From Lamellibrachia satsuma (taxonomy: Eukaryota > Annelida > Polychaeta > Sabellida > Siboglinidae), in assembly GCA_033239005.1 (NCBI GenBank), contig BSQZ01000014.1, forward strand, positions 3,857,501 to 3,921,500: a stretch of 64,000 nt of DNA, in the 5' to 3' direction. This document shows positions 17,815-28,560 of the stretch, piece after piece. Below the pieces are notes generated by a model that saw only the letters and a program-made list of their open reading frames with translations, did no database searches and had not been told where the DNA came from. The translations under genes were made by a program, and so were the position numbers. How positions within the stretch are numbered: position 1 is the first letter of the stretch; each line of letters starts with the position of its first letter.

Positions 17815-18125
17815 ACCTGACCGGCAGACCTGTTCACGGTAGTATGTACAGAATGGCTGGACGATTCAATAGAAATCAAAATTGAAGCGTCCAGCCATTC
17901 TGCACACAATACGCTAAAGCTATGCATTCGTACAAATCCATCACTGGAATCCCATCACTGTCTATCGCCAGGTACTCATTTATACAGCTGAGTGAACTGA
18001 GGCAAACTGGGGTGGCAAAATTATTCAAGTTTCGAAACGGCAGCAGGTGGACACAGACACCGATTCTGTCGACTGACAGTCAAGTGCTCTGACCGCCGAG
18101 CCAGAGCAAGCACAGCCCCTTGTCG
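17815..18125 (-). mobile_element. SINE, tRNA-derived, family 2, with an internal hairpin
   Basis: Read on the minus strand it begins TCTGGCTCGGCGGTCAGAGC (A-box region) and holds TGCCTCAGTTCACTCAGCTG and TATAAATGAGTACCTGGC. It ends with GAACAGGTCTGCC. The central block is shared with the SINEs at 42.6 and 44.9 kb. A near-perfect 22-bp stem with a 10-nt loop (17849-17902) interrupts the 3' part. Confidence 0.7.
17849..17902. repeat. 22-bp inverted repeat (hairpin) inside a SINE
   Basis: CAGAATGGCTGGACGATTCA on one side and its complement with a single mismatch on the other, 10-nt loop. Confidence 0.8.
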
Positions 18126-18829
18126 TGTGTATTTACCCCACACATATCAAACATTGGTTGTTCATTGGTGATAAAAATGTACTTACCTTGAAATGTTAAA
18201 CTTTGATCACCGACAACTAGAGGTAACGCTGTATTAATACCCATAAATCAGTTTGTTCACATTCTTCGCCCACTTATTCAAATTATGTTTTGGCTGATCG
18301 GCATGAACAACTAATGACTTGAATAGTTTGATGGCTCACGTCACATTGGAACATTGCTTCGCCTTAAACTTCCATAAGCTATTCACGCACTATGTATTTG
18401 ACCATCAACGAACCTGAATCGCACTGGGCTAAATGATATGAGGAAGGATTTTTAATAATCAACAAAACATTAATATTTAAAATAACACGATTATAATCCT
18501 ATAGCAGGTTTATAGTTTCCGAGCGAGCGGGAAGGTGGCATTTGTCGTCACTGCTAAAAGCAATCAATGGGTTGTACTATTGCATTCTACAAGAAGAAAG
18601 AGACGAAAGGAAGAGAGTTACGCCTTCAAACTACAGACTTACCTCTATCACGAACGACCATTTCATGTAAGACATTGGAGCACATCATACTTCTTCTTGC
18701 TCTTCTTCTTCGTCGTCTTCATCCCTTGACCAGGACGGTCGTAGGGGTGCCATTTCCATATTCTTCGCAAGCTATGTCTGCCTTCATAGTCAACGGCCCC
18801 CGTGAAGCTAGCTAGCTGTCATGTTGGAT

Positions 18830-19365
18830 TTTATCCAAAGAAATTGACAGTGTCCAACCACGTCTCGGAGCTAAGCTAAACCATTATGAGGTGCGACGAT
18901 ACACATAGGACTGGATCCAAAGCAAAAGGCTGCTGTCATCTCAGACGTCTCACAGGGCACAGGTCTCCGTCCCATTCTCTTCCTGTGTCACATCAGTGGC
19001 CTTCCGGACGAAAACATCAACTCACCAGCTGACGCAGACAACTTACAAAATAGCATCGACAGGTTGCAGAAGTGGGAGACAGACCGGCTGATGGAGTTAA
19101 CAAGTGCGAGATCATCAGGTTTACCAACAGAAGAACGTGGTCAACTGTTCTTACATCCACGGAAACGCACCGGGCTGATGCCAAGCTGGTGCTGCTCTAC
19201 CGCATCGAGAACTACCTGGATGACGAGACAACGAAGCCACTCACCGCCGCACCAATATGCATCAGGGGTAGCGCTTATCGCGTCTACCACACACACACCC
19301 GCGTCGACTCAGTTCATTACTGCCCAGCGCCGTCAGGTTGTGGAACAGGAGCTCACAGTACGTAG
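18830..19365 (+). pseudogene. Decayed non-LTR reverse transcriptase fragment
   Basis: Translating with frame changes gives LNHYEVRRYT, then ISDVSQGTGLRPILFLCHIS, GLPDENINS-ADAD, NLQNSIDRLQKWETDRLME and KCEIIRFTNRRTWSTV. This follows the LINE RT order: the SGVPQGTVLGPLLFL block, FADD (here ADAD), the LQxWE helix and the KCEVI block. Stops and frameshifts make it a dead copy. Confidence 0.7.
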
Positions 19366-19599
19366 TTAGCCAACATATGTCTCTAGAAACGTTTAGCCAT
19401 TGTATTCTCTCCATGTAAGCGTAGAACACTTAATATATTCCTTAAGTTCGAGGTGCACCAATGAATAGCTAAACTACCAAAATGCGACATATTCTATCCA
19501 GTACAGACCAGTACTACACCACCCACTGCCACGCAACAGTACTCCCAGCTCCATAATACATACACGGTGCCAATCCTCGAACACAGAGCTTTGCGCTGA

Positions 19600-19757
19600 C
19601 AGAAGATAAAAATGTGGAGTTCGTGACGCCACATTTCCTCGCCACTGCAGCACAGTCTAGCACGGAATACTGCCAAGTCATCCGGACTGCAGGGCTCTGG
19701 TAGGAGGGGGCATTCTAGCAGATGCTCCATCGTTTGAGGTCGCCTCCACAGTAACAT
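19600..19757 (-). pseudogene. C-terminal LINE ORF2 fragment (I/Nimb-type)
   Basis: Minus-strand frame with RRPQTMEHLLECPLLPEPCS. This is the conserved Cys-rich C-terminal motif (QTMEHLLxCP) of I/Nimb/RTE-type LINE proteins. The remainder is missing or decayed. Confidence 0.6.
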
Positions 19758-19959
19758 TAACTAATTAATTCATTCATTCATTGATTCATTCACTCACATC
19801 GCCACGCGATAAAATGGTCAAAAGTTGGAACGATTAACCTACGCCGAAGTTTTCCAAAATGAAAAAAATAATAATAAAAAGTCCACATGGCATTATATTA
19901 ATCGCACTACAAAAAGGAATACAGAGTTGTGTAGCCAAGGATTTGTTGCTGTTATGTTA

Positions 19960-20010
19960 AACGTGTGTGTGCGTGCGTGCGTTTGTTCGTGCGTGCGTGC
20001 GTGCGTTCGG
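19960..20010. repeat. (TGCG)n-rich simple repeat
   Basis: Interrupted GTGC/GTTC tetranucleotide tract. Confidence 0.7.
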
Positions 20011-20363
20011 CGTGTGGTGCTGTTCACTTGCTTTAGCGGGATTGGCAGACCTGTTTACTCGAGTTGCTCATTTTTACTATTTGCAGCGACTTGACTTGGA
20101 TTTGGCAAGTCATAACTTGCGACTCGACTTGGATTCGACTCGAGCCTTGATTATGCTGATATTCCGAAGGCCACAAGTACATACATGTAAGTGACTCATA
20201 CAAGGTGCCAATCCCCGAAGATTTGTTTGAGGGACAAAGCGCTCGAACAAGACGTACACAGACGAGACATGTGCGACACGCGCGCAAGCAATGTTGTCGC
20301 TCTCCTCTTTATCCGTGAAGTCCCGTTCCACTGCCGTCTCCAGCACTCATCTCCACTGCGCCC

Positions 20364-20518
20364 TTCGGTCTCGTTCTACATTCCCTCCAACTCCCACCAA
20401 ATATCTTTTCATATCCTTCGGTCTCGTTCTACATTCCCTCCCACTCCCACCAAATATCTTTTCATATCCTTCGGTCTCGTTCTACATTCCCTCCCACTCC
20501 CACCAAATATCTTTTCAA
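20364..20518. repeat. 53-bp tandem repeat, 3 copies
   Basis: Unit TCGGTCTCGTTCTACATTCC plus 33 further bases, nearly identical in all three copies. The last copy loses its end at CTTTTCAAGC. Confidence 0.9.
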
Positions 20519-20574
20519 GCAGCCCTCCCATCTTAGTCTCGATCTTCATCTTTGCCATCTATCCGCCAATCTGA

Positions 20575-20665
20575 GCGCATATTCTCTCATCGTCACCCGT
20601 TCCCCTTCCATTCTCTCCACGTGTCCAACCCTCGATAGCCGACTCCTTATCATCTTCCTTCCCCA
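20575..20665 (-). pseudogene. Short LINE ORF2 C-terminal remnant
   Basis: Minus-strand frame GRKMIRSRLSRVGHVERMEG matches the common RLRWxGHVERM motif near the C-terminus of many LINE proteins. Only about 30 residues remain. It abuts the dispersed repeat at 20655-20780. Confidence 0.55.
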
Positions 20666-20780
20666 GAATCTGGTTGCATACATAATTTCCGTCACAATGA
20701 TAAGTACGGTTTGGATCCATGTTCTGGCGTGTGCGACAAACATTGGCGCCACATCCCGGAGCTTGGATAATCGAGACTAG
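20655..20780. repeat. Dispersed element, inverted relative to the 4.8-kb copy
   Basis: Carries CCAGAATCTGG, GCATACATAAT, GTGCGACAAACATTGGCGCC and GCTTGGATAATCGAG, the reverse complement of 4771-4906. Confidence 0.6.
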
Positions 20781-20839
20781 AAAAGATAAAATTGTTGGAC
20801 TCTCGATAATCCAATGGTTTCCTAGTCAAATTGGCATCT

Positions 20840-20912
20840 GGAACTTGTTGTTTGGGATGGCAATCTTGTTGTTTGGGATGGCAATCTTGTTAAATCTTCT
20901 TAAACCAGGAGA
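20840..20912 (+). mobile_element. Tiny CR1-like 3' tail, duplicated
   Basis: Two copies of GTTTGGGATGGCAATCTTGTT, the second followed by AAATCTTCTTAAA. This resembles the 3' terminus (GGATGGCAAATCTTGTTAAA) of the CR1-like element at 22.07 kb. Confidence 0.5.
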
Positions 20913-20924
20913 ACTGTTTTCCTT

Positions 20925-21775
20925 TGACCACCAACCAACCTCGGTTGGAAATCAACCACGGGTGATCATCGGAGATTTCAACAGCCACAGTGCACAGTGG
21001 GGATGTAAGAGAGCGAACAATGAAAATGAACTGGTAGAGGATTGGGCTGAGGCTCAATGGCTGCAAGGAAGAAAATCCCTCGCGGATGTAGGAGAAACTA
21101 CGTCCCTGGTCTGACACCCGAGTCGGCTGAAATGTATGACCATTACAGACATAATTACGAATCAGAACCCGTTGCCGAGGCTACCATCGAGGCCGAAGAG
21201 GAGCTGATGAATACTATCTCAGAGGAACACCGTAAATCATGGCAGACTCTGATTGAATCTACGGACATGACACACAGTAACAAGAAGGTTTGGGCAACGA
21301 TCCACGAAAACTTTGCAACGATCCACGAAAACTTTGCAACGATCCACGAAAGGCAAAGCAGCGCTACAACACAACAGCACTACAAGACTCAACACTACAA
21401 GACTACAAGACTACAAGACTACAACACTACAACAGACCAAGTCGCTCACCAACTGCTACTAGAGGGACGTACGCCAAACGAACAGCCCAAAGCTAGTCTT
21501 GATGGAATACGATACCCCAATGACCCGGGGTTTACAAGACCCTTCAATGAAAGTGAAAGGGAAGCCGGTATCAGCGCACTGAAGAACGGCAAGGCAACAG
21601 GTCTAGATGACATTCAAACAGAACTCATCAAACATTTCGGACCGAAGGCCATGGATTGGCTGCTACCTTTCTTCAACAACTGCGTAAATAGAAAAAATCC
21701 CCAAACTCTAGCGGAAAGCAAAGGTAACAGAACTCCTGAAACCAGGGAAAGTAGAGCTCAAAGTATGTTTACTTT
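20925..21775 (+). pseudogene. Nimb/I-like non-LTR retrotransposon, endonuclease and reverse transcriptase pieces
   Basis: RVIIGDFNSHSAQWGCK (20955-21005) is the APE-type endonuclease GDFNxH motif. After a large internal deletion come PRGCRRNYVPGLTP, WQTLIESTDMTHSNKKVWAT, DPGFTRPFNESE and ALKNGKATGLDDIQTELIKH. This last block is the start of the RT domain (KNGKAxGLDxIxxE). A final frameshift leads into IPKLWRKAKV-like sequence that runs up to a TA-rich block at 21752. Internal 21-bp (ACGATCCACGAAAACTTTGC) and 10-bp tandem repeats also break the protein. It is dead, with the catalytic YADD region missing. Confidence 0.7.
21289..21350. repeat. 21-bp tandem repeat, ~3 copies, in the LINE
   Basis: AACGATCCACGAAAACTTTG repeated in frame, giving the residue repeat ATIHENF. 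Confidence 0.85.
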
Positions 21776-21782
21776 AATCTTA

Positions 21783-22053
<271 letters not shown>

Positions 22054-22057
<4 letters not shown>

Positions 22058-24194
22058 ACAAGATTTAACAAGATTTGCCATCCAAGCCAAAGGCCCAGAT
22101 GGCAAGTGGACAAGGAAGCCATTGGCTTATCGAGAGTCCAACAATGTTCACCTACTTATAACCCGCCCTTCTGATATATGTGTCAACCTTGTTTTTAAAC
22201 ATATTCACGCTGCTAGCAGTTACACAATCTGTAGACAGTTTGTTCCATTCATTTACTGTCCTCTGTGAGAACGAGTGCTTCCTGATGTCCAATCTACATT
22301 GATCCTTTACTAATTTTACCTCATGTCCTCTAGTTCTGCTATCCTTCTTGAGTGAGAAAAACATATTTCTATCAATATTTTCATACCCATTCAATATCTT
22401 AAAAACTTCAATCTGATCTCCTCTTAACCTCCTTGTCTCTAGAGTTGTTAAACCACATTCTTTCAGGCGTTCTTCATAACTAAGGTCTCTAAGTTCTGGA
22501 ATCATTTTAGTTGCTCTCCTTTGTATGCGTTCAAGCGTATCTATATCCTTCTTACGATATGGTCTCCATGCTTGTATACAGTATTCTAAATGAGGTCTAA
22601 CTATTGCTTTATAAAGAGGTATAATTAACTTTTTTCCCTTGTATGTTATGTTTCTTCTAATCAATCCAAGAATTTGATTACCCTTTGAAGCTGCAATACC
22701 ACACTGCTCTGAAACTTTCATATCAGCGCTTATTGTAACTCCTAAGTCCTTTTCTTTTACAGTAGTACCAAGAACAGTAGCTCCCATTTTATAGTTTACA
22801 TTCAAGTTCCCATGTCCTGTATGTAGGCATTTACATTTCCCAAAATTGAACAGCATCTGCCATTTCTCAGACCATTTCACTAATCTGTCTATATCGTTTT
22901 GTAAATGTTGTTTATCACCATCAGTATTAACCTTTCTAAACAGTTTTGTGTCGTCCGCAAATTTCAGTACGTTACTTGTTATACTGTCGTCCAAGTCATT
23001 GATATAAATTAAGAATAATATAGGTCCTAATACTGATCCTTGAGGTACCCCACTCAAAACCGATTTCCAATTTGAAACTTCGCCATCTACTACAACTCGT
23101 TGTCTTCTGTCAGTCAGCCATTGTTCTATCCAGTCAGTTATGCTATCCCCGATACCATGGGCTTTTAATTTAAGTAGCAATCTTTGATGTGGCACTTTGT
23201 CAAAAGCTTTCTGAAAATCTAAGTAGATAATATCTACTGGCGATCCCTCGTCTATCCACTTAGTGATTTCTTCCAAAAACATAACACATTTGTTAAGCAT
23301 GACCTCGCTTTAAGGAATCCATGTTGAGATGAATTTAATAATTTATGCTTAACGAGGAAGTCCACCATATGGTCTTTAATTAACCTTTCTAATAATTTAC
23401 AAATCACTGACGTTAAACTCACTGGTCTGTAATTCTCTGACTTATTTCTCGAACCCTTTTTAAATAATGGTATGATGTTTGCTTCTTTCCATTCAAACGG
23501 AACAACTCCCTCTTTTAATGACAAGTTGAATACTCTTGCAAGTGGTATACTGATTTGATCTACTGTTTCCATTAGTAATTTTGGAGGAATCCCATCCACT
23601 CCCGGTGATTTGTTATCCTTCATTGCCTTTATTTTCCTAGCTACCAATTCTGGAGTTACAACTAACGGTCCTAAATAGTCAGATTTAGTCCCCTGAAATT
23701 TAGCATCAGCAACTGGTAATGAACTAATATCTTCTTTTGTAAACACTGAACTGAAGTAACCATTTAGGTCTTCCGCCATTAAAAACCCCTGTGATATTAT
23801 ATTTCCAGCACTGTCTTCTAGAGGTCCAACCTTGTCTTGTACGTTTTGTTTACTCCTGACATATGCATAAAAACTCTTGCTGTCAGTTTTTATGTTACAT
23901 GCCAGTTTTTGCTCATAGCTTCTTTTAGATTGTCTGATTTCAGTTGTAGTTGCATTAAGTGCCTCTTTGTATTTTGCATAGTCTTCTTCCTTTCTGGTAC
24001 GCCTATAAACCCTCCACATAGTTTGTTTTAGCATTATTTTTCTAATTGCCTCTTTTGACACGTGTTTCTTTCTACACCGTTTTCCTTGTTTTCGGAAGGG
24101 AACAAATTTATCAATGATACTCTCAATTTCATATTTTAGAATATTCCAACATTCAATTGCAGTCTTATTATATATACACATTGTCAATATATCA

Positions 24195-24200
<6 letters not shown>
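22054..24200 (-). mobile_element. CR1-like LINE, 5'-truncated, 3' tail of AACAAGATTT repeats
   Basis: The element reads on the minus strand from a truncated 5' end near 24200, through the RT (next entries), to a 3' UTR with GCCAATGGCTTCCTTG. It ends with two or more ATCTTGTTAAA repeats at 22054-22075. Short tandem 3' tails instead of poly-A are typical of the CR1 group. The endonuclease domain is absent, in line with 5' truncation. A second, older 3' end of the same family lies at 10962-11178. Confidence 0.8.
22152..23300 (-). pseudogene. CR1-like ORF2, RT palm/thumb and C-terminus
   Basis: 382-residue frame carrying IIYLDFQKAFDKVPHQRLL (RT motif A with catalytic Asp), LSGVPQGSVLGPILFLIYIN (motif B) and VLKFADDTKLFRK (FADD catalytic box, motif C). 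FNFGKCKCLHTGH (motif D/E) follows, then AIVRPHLEYCIQAWRPYRKK and the conserved tail SFSQRTVNEWNKL. It is continuous and free of stops, so this copy is young. With the preceding frame it is separated by a single frameshift. Confidence 0.88.

Positions 24201-24211
<11 letters not shown>
23252..24211 (-). pseudogene. CR1-like ORF2, N-terminal part of the reverse transcriptase
   Basis: The frame includes FVPFRKQGKR, KKHVSKEAI, MWRVYRRTRKEEDY, KSFYAYVRSKQ, FSSVFTKED and IKAMKDNKSPGVDGIPPKLL (RT motif 0/1). It continues through EANIIPLFKKGSRNKSENYR (RT motif 2) to PVSLTSVICKLLERL. After SSQHGFLKARSCLTN the frame shifts into the second ORF around 23290. The region before RT resembles the CR1/Jockey linker. 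The protein would be functional only if the frameshift were absent. The upstream microsatellite supplies its first residues artificially. Confidence 0.85.
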
Positions 24212-24343
<132 letters not shown>

Positions 24344-24499
24344 ACAAGATTAAAGTAAACATATATATTTTCAAGATTAAAGTAAACATATACTTTGAGC
24401 TCACGAATATACAGTACGTCCGAAAAAAATCCAGATCCAGGCGGAGCAAATGCCCCTATTGCCCCCCCCCGCGGACGCCCTTGCGTAGATCCGACTCGG

Positions 24500-24650
24500 A
24501 AATTCAACCACCAGGGAGCCGCTCTAGACGCAGGACCACCGGGAAGCCGGTCTGGACGGTCCGGCCACCGTGGAGCTACTCTCGGCGGTCAGTCCACCGA
24601 TATGCCGCTTTATATGGTCCGGTCACCGGGATCCTGGAGAATTTGTCTTA
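24500..24650. repeat. Degenerate ~29-bp GC-rich tandem repeat
   Basis: Units resembling CGGTCCGGCCACCGGGA-GCC recur about every 28-29 bp four or five times. It is much more GC-rich than its surroundings. Confidence 0.55.
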
Positions 24651-24899
24651 CTGACCCCCATAAATATTTTTTAGAATTCTGTCAAAAACTCATTTAAGTT
24701 TTAGTGGATTGAAATACATACATTTTAACGTTTACAATATGCATTGTTCCATGACATAGATTAAACACATTTGATTAATATATTAATCATCAATGGGACT
24801 TCGATGGAGGATCCTGGATAATCGACGCTAGGGCAAAACGGGGAGGCGTGCGCCCCCCACGCCCCTAGATATGTTTCGAACGGTATGTTTACTCCTTAG

Positions 24900-26070
24900 A
24901 TAAAGCAATGGATTATACGGAACACACTACTGTTAAACACGTTTCAGTGCTCCCGGGCGCGACGTAATTCAAATAATAGTGAACGCATTTCATGGAAGTC
25001 CGACGCCGTCCAGTGAGCCCGCCAAGCTAGACCCGCCACAGCGCAGACGCAGTTCCATTCCACTTCAAAGCGCTAGCTAAGTTCCCGCCATTAAGATACA
25101 ATTAGCATCCGGTGATCTCGCCCGCGACCGCGGCACGAAGCCGTCCGTGGCTGGACGTTTCGCACGTCTAGCCTAACGGATGACGTGCACCTACAAGGTA
25201 GGTACACACGCCTGATCACGAAACCATTTGGGTTGGGAGTTGTAACGTAAGTGATAATTTCTGGAACGTTGTAACGTATACGCTGCCCTAACATCGATTT
25301 AACAAACATGGCTTCGTCCGACGACTTCGTTTAGTGCTTCATCGTAATCACCAGGGGGTAGCACTGTTTAGGTCTCCCACTAGAGGGCTTGGATGCTGCG
25401 GCGCGCATTGTTTAGCAGCTATAATAGTGGAGTCGTTACAATGTTGCAGTTGGGCGCGAAGAGACGAATTTTAACTTTGAGAGGCTAGCGTCGGATGGGC
25501 GGAGGTGCATCTGCGTAGCACGCCCGCCGCTACCACCCAAGACGTCACGCTGAGTCGTGCTGCTTCATACGGGATTCCCGTAAGGCTAGCGGCGCGCGAA
25601 TTTATACTGTAAGGTAAGTTTTAGTTCTGAATTAATTTACTGGCGCTGCATGATTGTGAATGTCGTCTGCCGACCGCTATGATTACGCAACGTCGAAGAC
25701 GCGCTAGTGCAGATGCGATTATGTAATATGTGCGTGTAGTCGTTTCTGAATTTCTTTGCGTATTTTTGTCCGTGGCGTAGTTGACCGGAGGATGAGATGA
25801 GATGCCATTTTGTGAACGACAGGAGACGACGAACGAAATAACTATTCAGTTGTGTTCGGTTTATGTAGTAACATTACTATTAGCGTTGTTGAGTTGCCCA
25901 TAAAATTGGCATCATTTTGAATGATGTCCTGCAAGAACGTAACACTAAAATAACAGCAGCCGTTGTTAAAAAGAATAGTTACGCAAATCGGAAAGACGCA
26001 AACCACGTGGCGTGGTTGCTAGTGCGGACGCCAAACCGACCTCAAGGTCAAAGCAATTTGCGAAAATAAT
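24900..26070 (+). promoter_or_regulatory. CpG-rich stretch with candidate non-coding first exon(s)
   Basis: CpG density and GC content rise sharply relative to the AT-rich flanks (CGGCGCGC, GGCGCGAA, CGCCCGCCGC). A consensus donor AAG/GTAAGTTTT occurs at 25613/25614 and a second one AAT/GTGAGTATG at about 26069. This layout suits the 5' end of a plus-strand gene with non-coding leader exons. I found no coding exon that I can join to it, so direction and reality remain uncertain. Confidence 0.3.
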
Positions 26071-27780
26071 GTGAGTATGTTATATTTTTGTTTCATTGTT
26101 TACTGTGTGCTCTATGTAAATACATTTTTAGTAGCTTGTTATTATTTTATACTATGTATATGGTTTCGTAATTGGCTTGTATTAGACGGTATTAGTAAAA
26201 TGTTACTTTGTTTTTATATTTATAACGTCATTAAACAACGTGGCAGTGACAGTGTTTATGATTGATGGTCTTCCCATCAACTTTCTAACTTCTGATGGAC
26301 ATGTGCAAGGTTGGTAGCAGCTGACATATGCACGATTTAGGTTCTGTTAATGTTATGCTAAGTTACAGGGACGGGCAACATTCTCAGAATCAGTGCATGT
26401 TATGGTGGGGGGGGGTGGCATTGCTATAATTTGTGATGACTGTGAAAGATTGGTGTATTTTTTGTTGAAAATTAATGTCACAGACACAGATAATTAATGG
26501 TTAATCCATTTTATGGCTTATTTATTTAACTTGCAGTTGCTTCTACAAAGTTCTAGTTAGAATAATGCAAATGCACTATTTATGATATGGCTGCCGCCAC
26601 GTAAATTTAAATGTGAAAATAATTCTAAAATTGGTCAAGTAGTTTTTGAGGTGTGCATTTTTGTGGGAATATTTTATCCAGATTATTGTTGCTGGGTTGC
26701 CACAGTAGACACCAACTTAAATAAATTGTTTAAATCCGGCCCCTTTCACTTGAAAATCTACTGGAATCATGTCAGCAGCGTTATTGATGATAAGTATAAA
26801 ACTGCTTTCCTTAGTTAGAAATATATTTGCCCTCAACAATTTACACTGATAGATGAATATATTCTGAATAATTTAAGTCAGGTTGCATTGGTGCATAATG
26901 TATTTCATAATAAATTAAGATAAATTCCATCCTTGAAGTTGTACATGAAACATACAAGAAGTAATGGCATTCTGTGGGAACAATCCTTCACCCAGCATGG
27001 TTAACGTTATTAGTTGTTACAAACTGTACCAATTAAAACTAATGACACATAAATAAAAACTAATTTGTAATTAATTCAGAATTTTTATTTAATTAAAATC
27101 CCATAAATGAGGTCTTTTGTTTGAAAAAATTGTATTAGTGTTATATTTAAGCTGTGCTTGCTTGATTGCTTGGGATTTCACCAACACTCTTCGTCATGCT
27201 TGATAAATTCTGTGATTCCTGAAAACATTTTGTTTCAGAGAGCATTATGATAATAATAATATAATCATGTAATTGCTTTTTCTGCTCTAGTTTTAAAGAG
27301 GCATGCATTATTCAGCTTATTGAACTAATTTGTGGTATTGTAAAAAATAATTGTCCATATTGAAATAAGTATTCTCACAGTAGTACTTTTGTTGAAATTC
27401 CTCCAACCTTTGGAGATATAGTTTGTTATAGGATTATGAAATCCATAATCGATTATTGGAAAAATGTGAAACAAATGCATGAATAGGTCCGTGATTGCAC
27501 GTGTCATTAGTTACGAAATGTGGCATGTTCGACGGATGAAATGCGAGAAATACAAACTGCCTGAGCAGCAAAGCCCAGTCTCTGGTGTGGAAATATTTGT
27601 GGTTTTATAAGCAGAAAGACAGCCGCTCGACCAAAGAAAACTTGGACATGGGATCACACATGGCTATGAACCTTTGTTTCCGTATTCCTTTTTGCACAGT
27701 TTGCAAATCACATTTGTTATTTCCAAGTTCCAATGTTTTCTGTCAAATAAAGAAGTTCCAGTTCCAAAGAAGTTCCAGTA

Positions 27781-27819
<39 letters not shown>

Positions 27820-28200
27820 AAACATACTTCATATATATAAGTTGTATGTTAATTGATATGTAGTCTTTAATAACTAGGCCCAACCAATTATATAATTGAA
27901 GTTGCATGATCGGTTGGTACCATCCGATTATAACCAACGATCAATTATGAAATTCCAACCGATTCCCAAGACTGGTTTGTTATCATCTGTGATGGCATGA
28001 CTGGTCTATTCACTGTTTATGTTACTGAACTTTGTGCAACATTGAGAGCTTTCTTTTAGCACTTGGTGACCTTGCTCTGAAGTGAACAAGGATCTGGATA
28101 TAGCATTTACTTAGCAAATGAATGTTTTTGTACCCTTGGTATTTGGCAAGGTTTTTACGAGTTCACATTCAAAGTCACACAAGGTGGTTGTAATACCAGA
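26071..28200. other. AT-rich, no gene recognised
   Basis: Short open frames only, none with recognisable motifs. It contains a G9 run near 26407 and a (TA)n at 27783-27814. It could be intronic to the candidate gene starting at 25-26 kb. Confidence 0.4.
27783..27814. repeat. (TA)n microsatellite
   Basis: About 15 TA units, preceded by short AAGTTCCAGT-type repeats. Confidence 0.9.
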
Positions 28201-28204
28201 CGTT

Positions 28205-28560
28205 CTGTGTGTGGTTGTGATGGGGAGTGGTTTCTAGTGGATAGAGCACCCGCCTGTCGATCGAGAGGATGGTGCCTTGATTCTACCACCAGTTTGCCTA
28301 TGTCTTTCAGAAGAAACAGTAAAAGCTATTGGTTCCTTCTTTCTACCTGATGCCAGGGGAAGTAAACGATCCTACACAAGGTGAATGTGTAACCTGCTGT
28401 GGACTCAACGAGTGGTGGTCCTTATCTCTAGCCCACTGATTCTAGCTCCCGCGGCCAGAGTTTCTACATAGTGGGGCGGTTGAGAGGTGCCGAACAGGCA
28501 GTGTGGTCGGCAGTGATGCTGTAAGCCTGTAACTTATTCCCTACAGGGATCTAAAGCAGA
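28205..28560 (+). mobile_element. SINE, tRNA-derived, family 1
   Basis: Head with A-box-like TAGTGGATAGAGCACCCGCC followed by body TGCCTATGTCTTTCAGAAGA, GTAAAAGCTATTGGTTCC, and AGTAAACGATCCTACACAAG. The body matches the 17.1-kb copy. Its 3' limit is uncertain. Confidence 0.7.
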
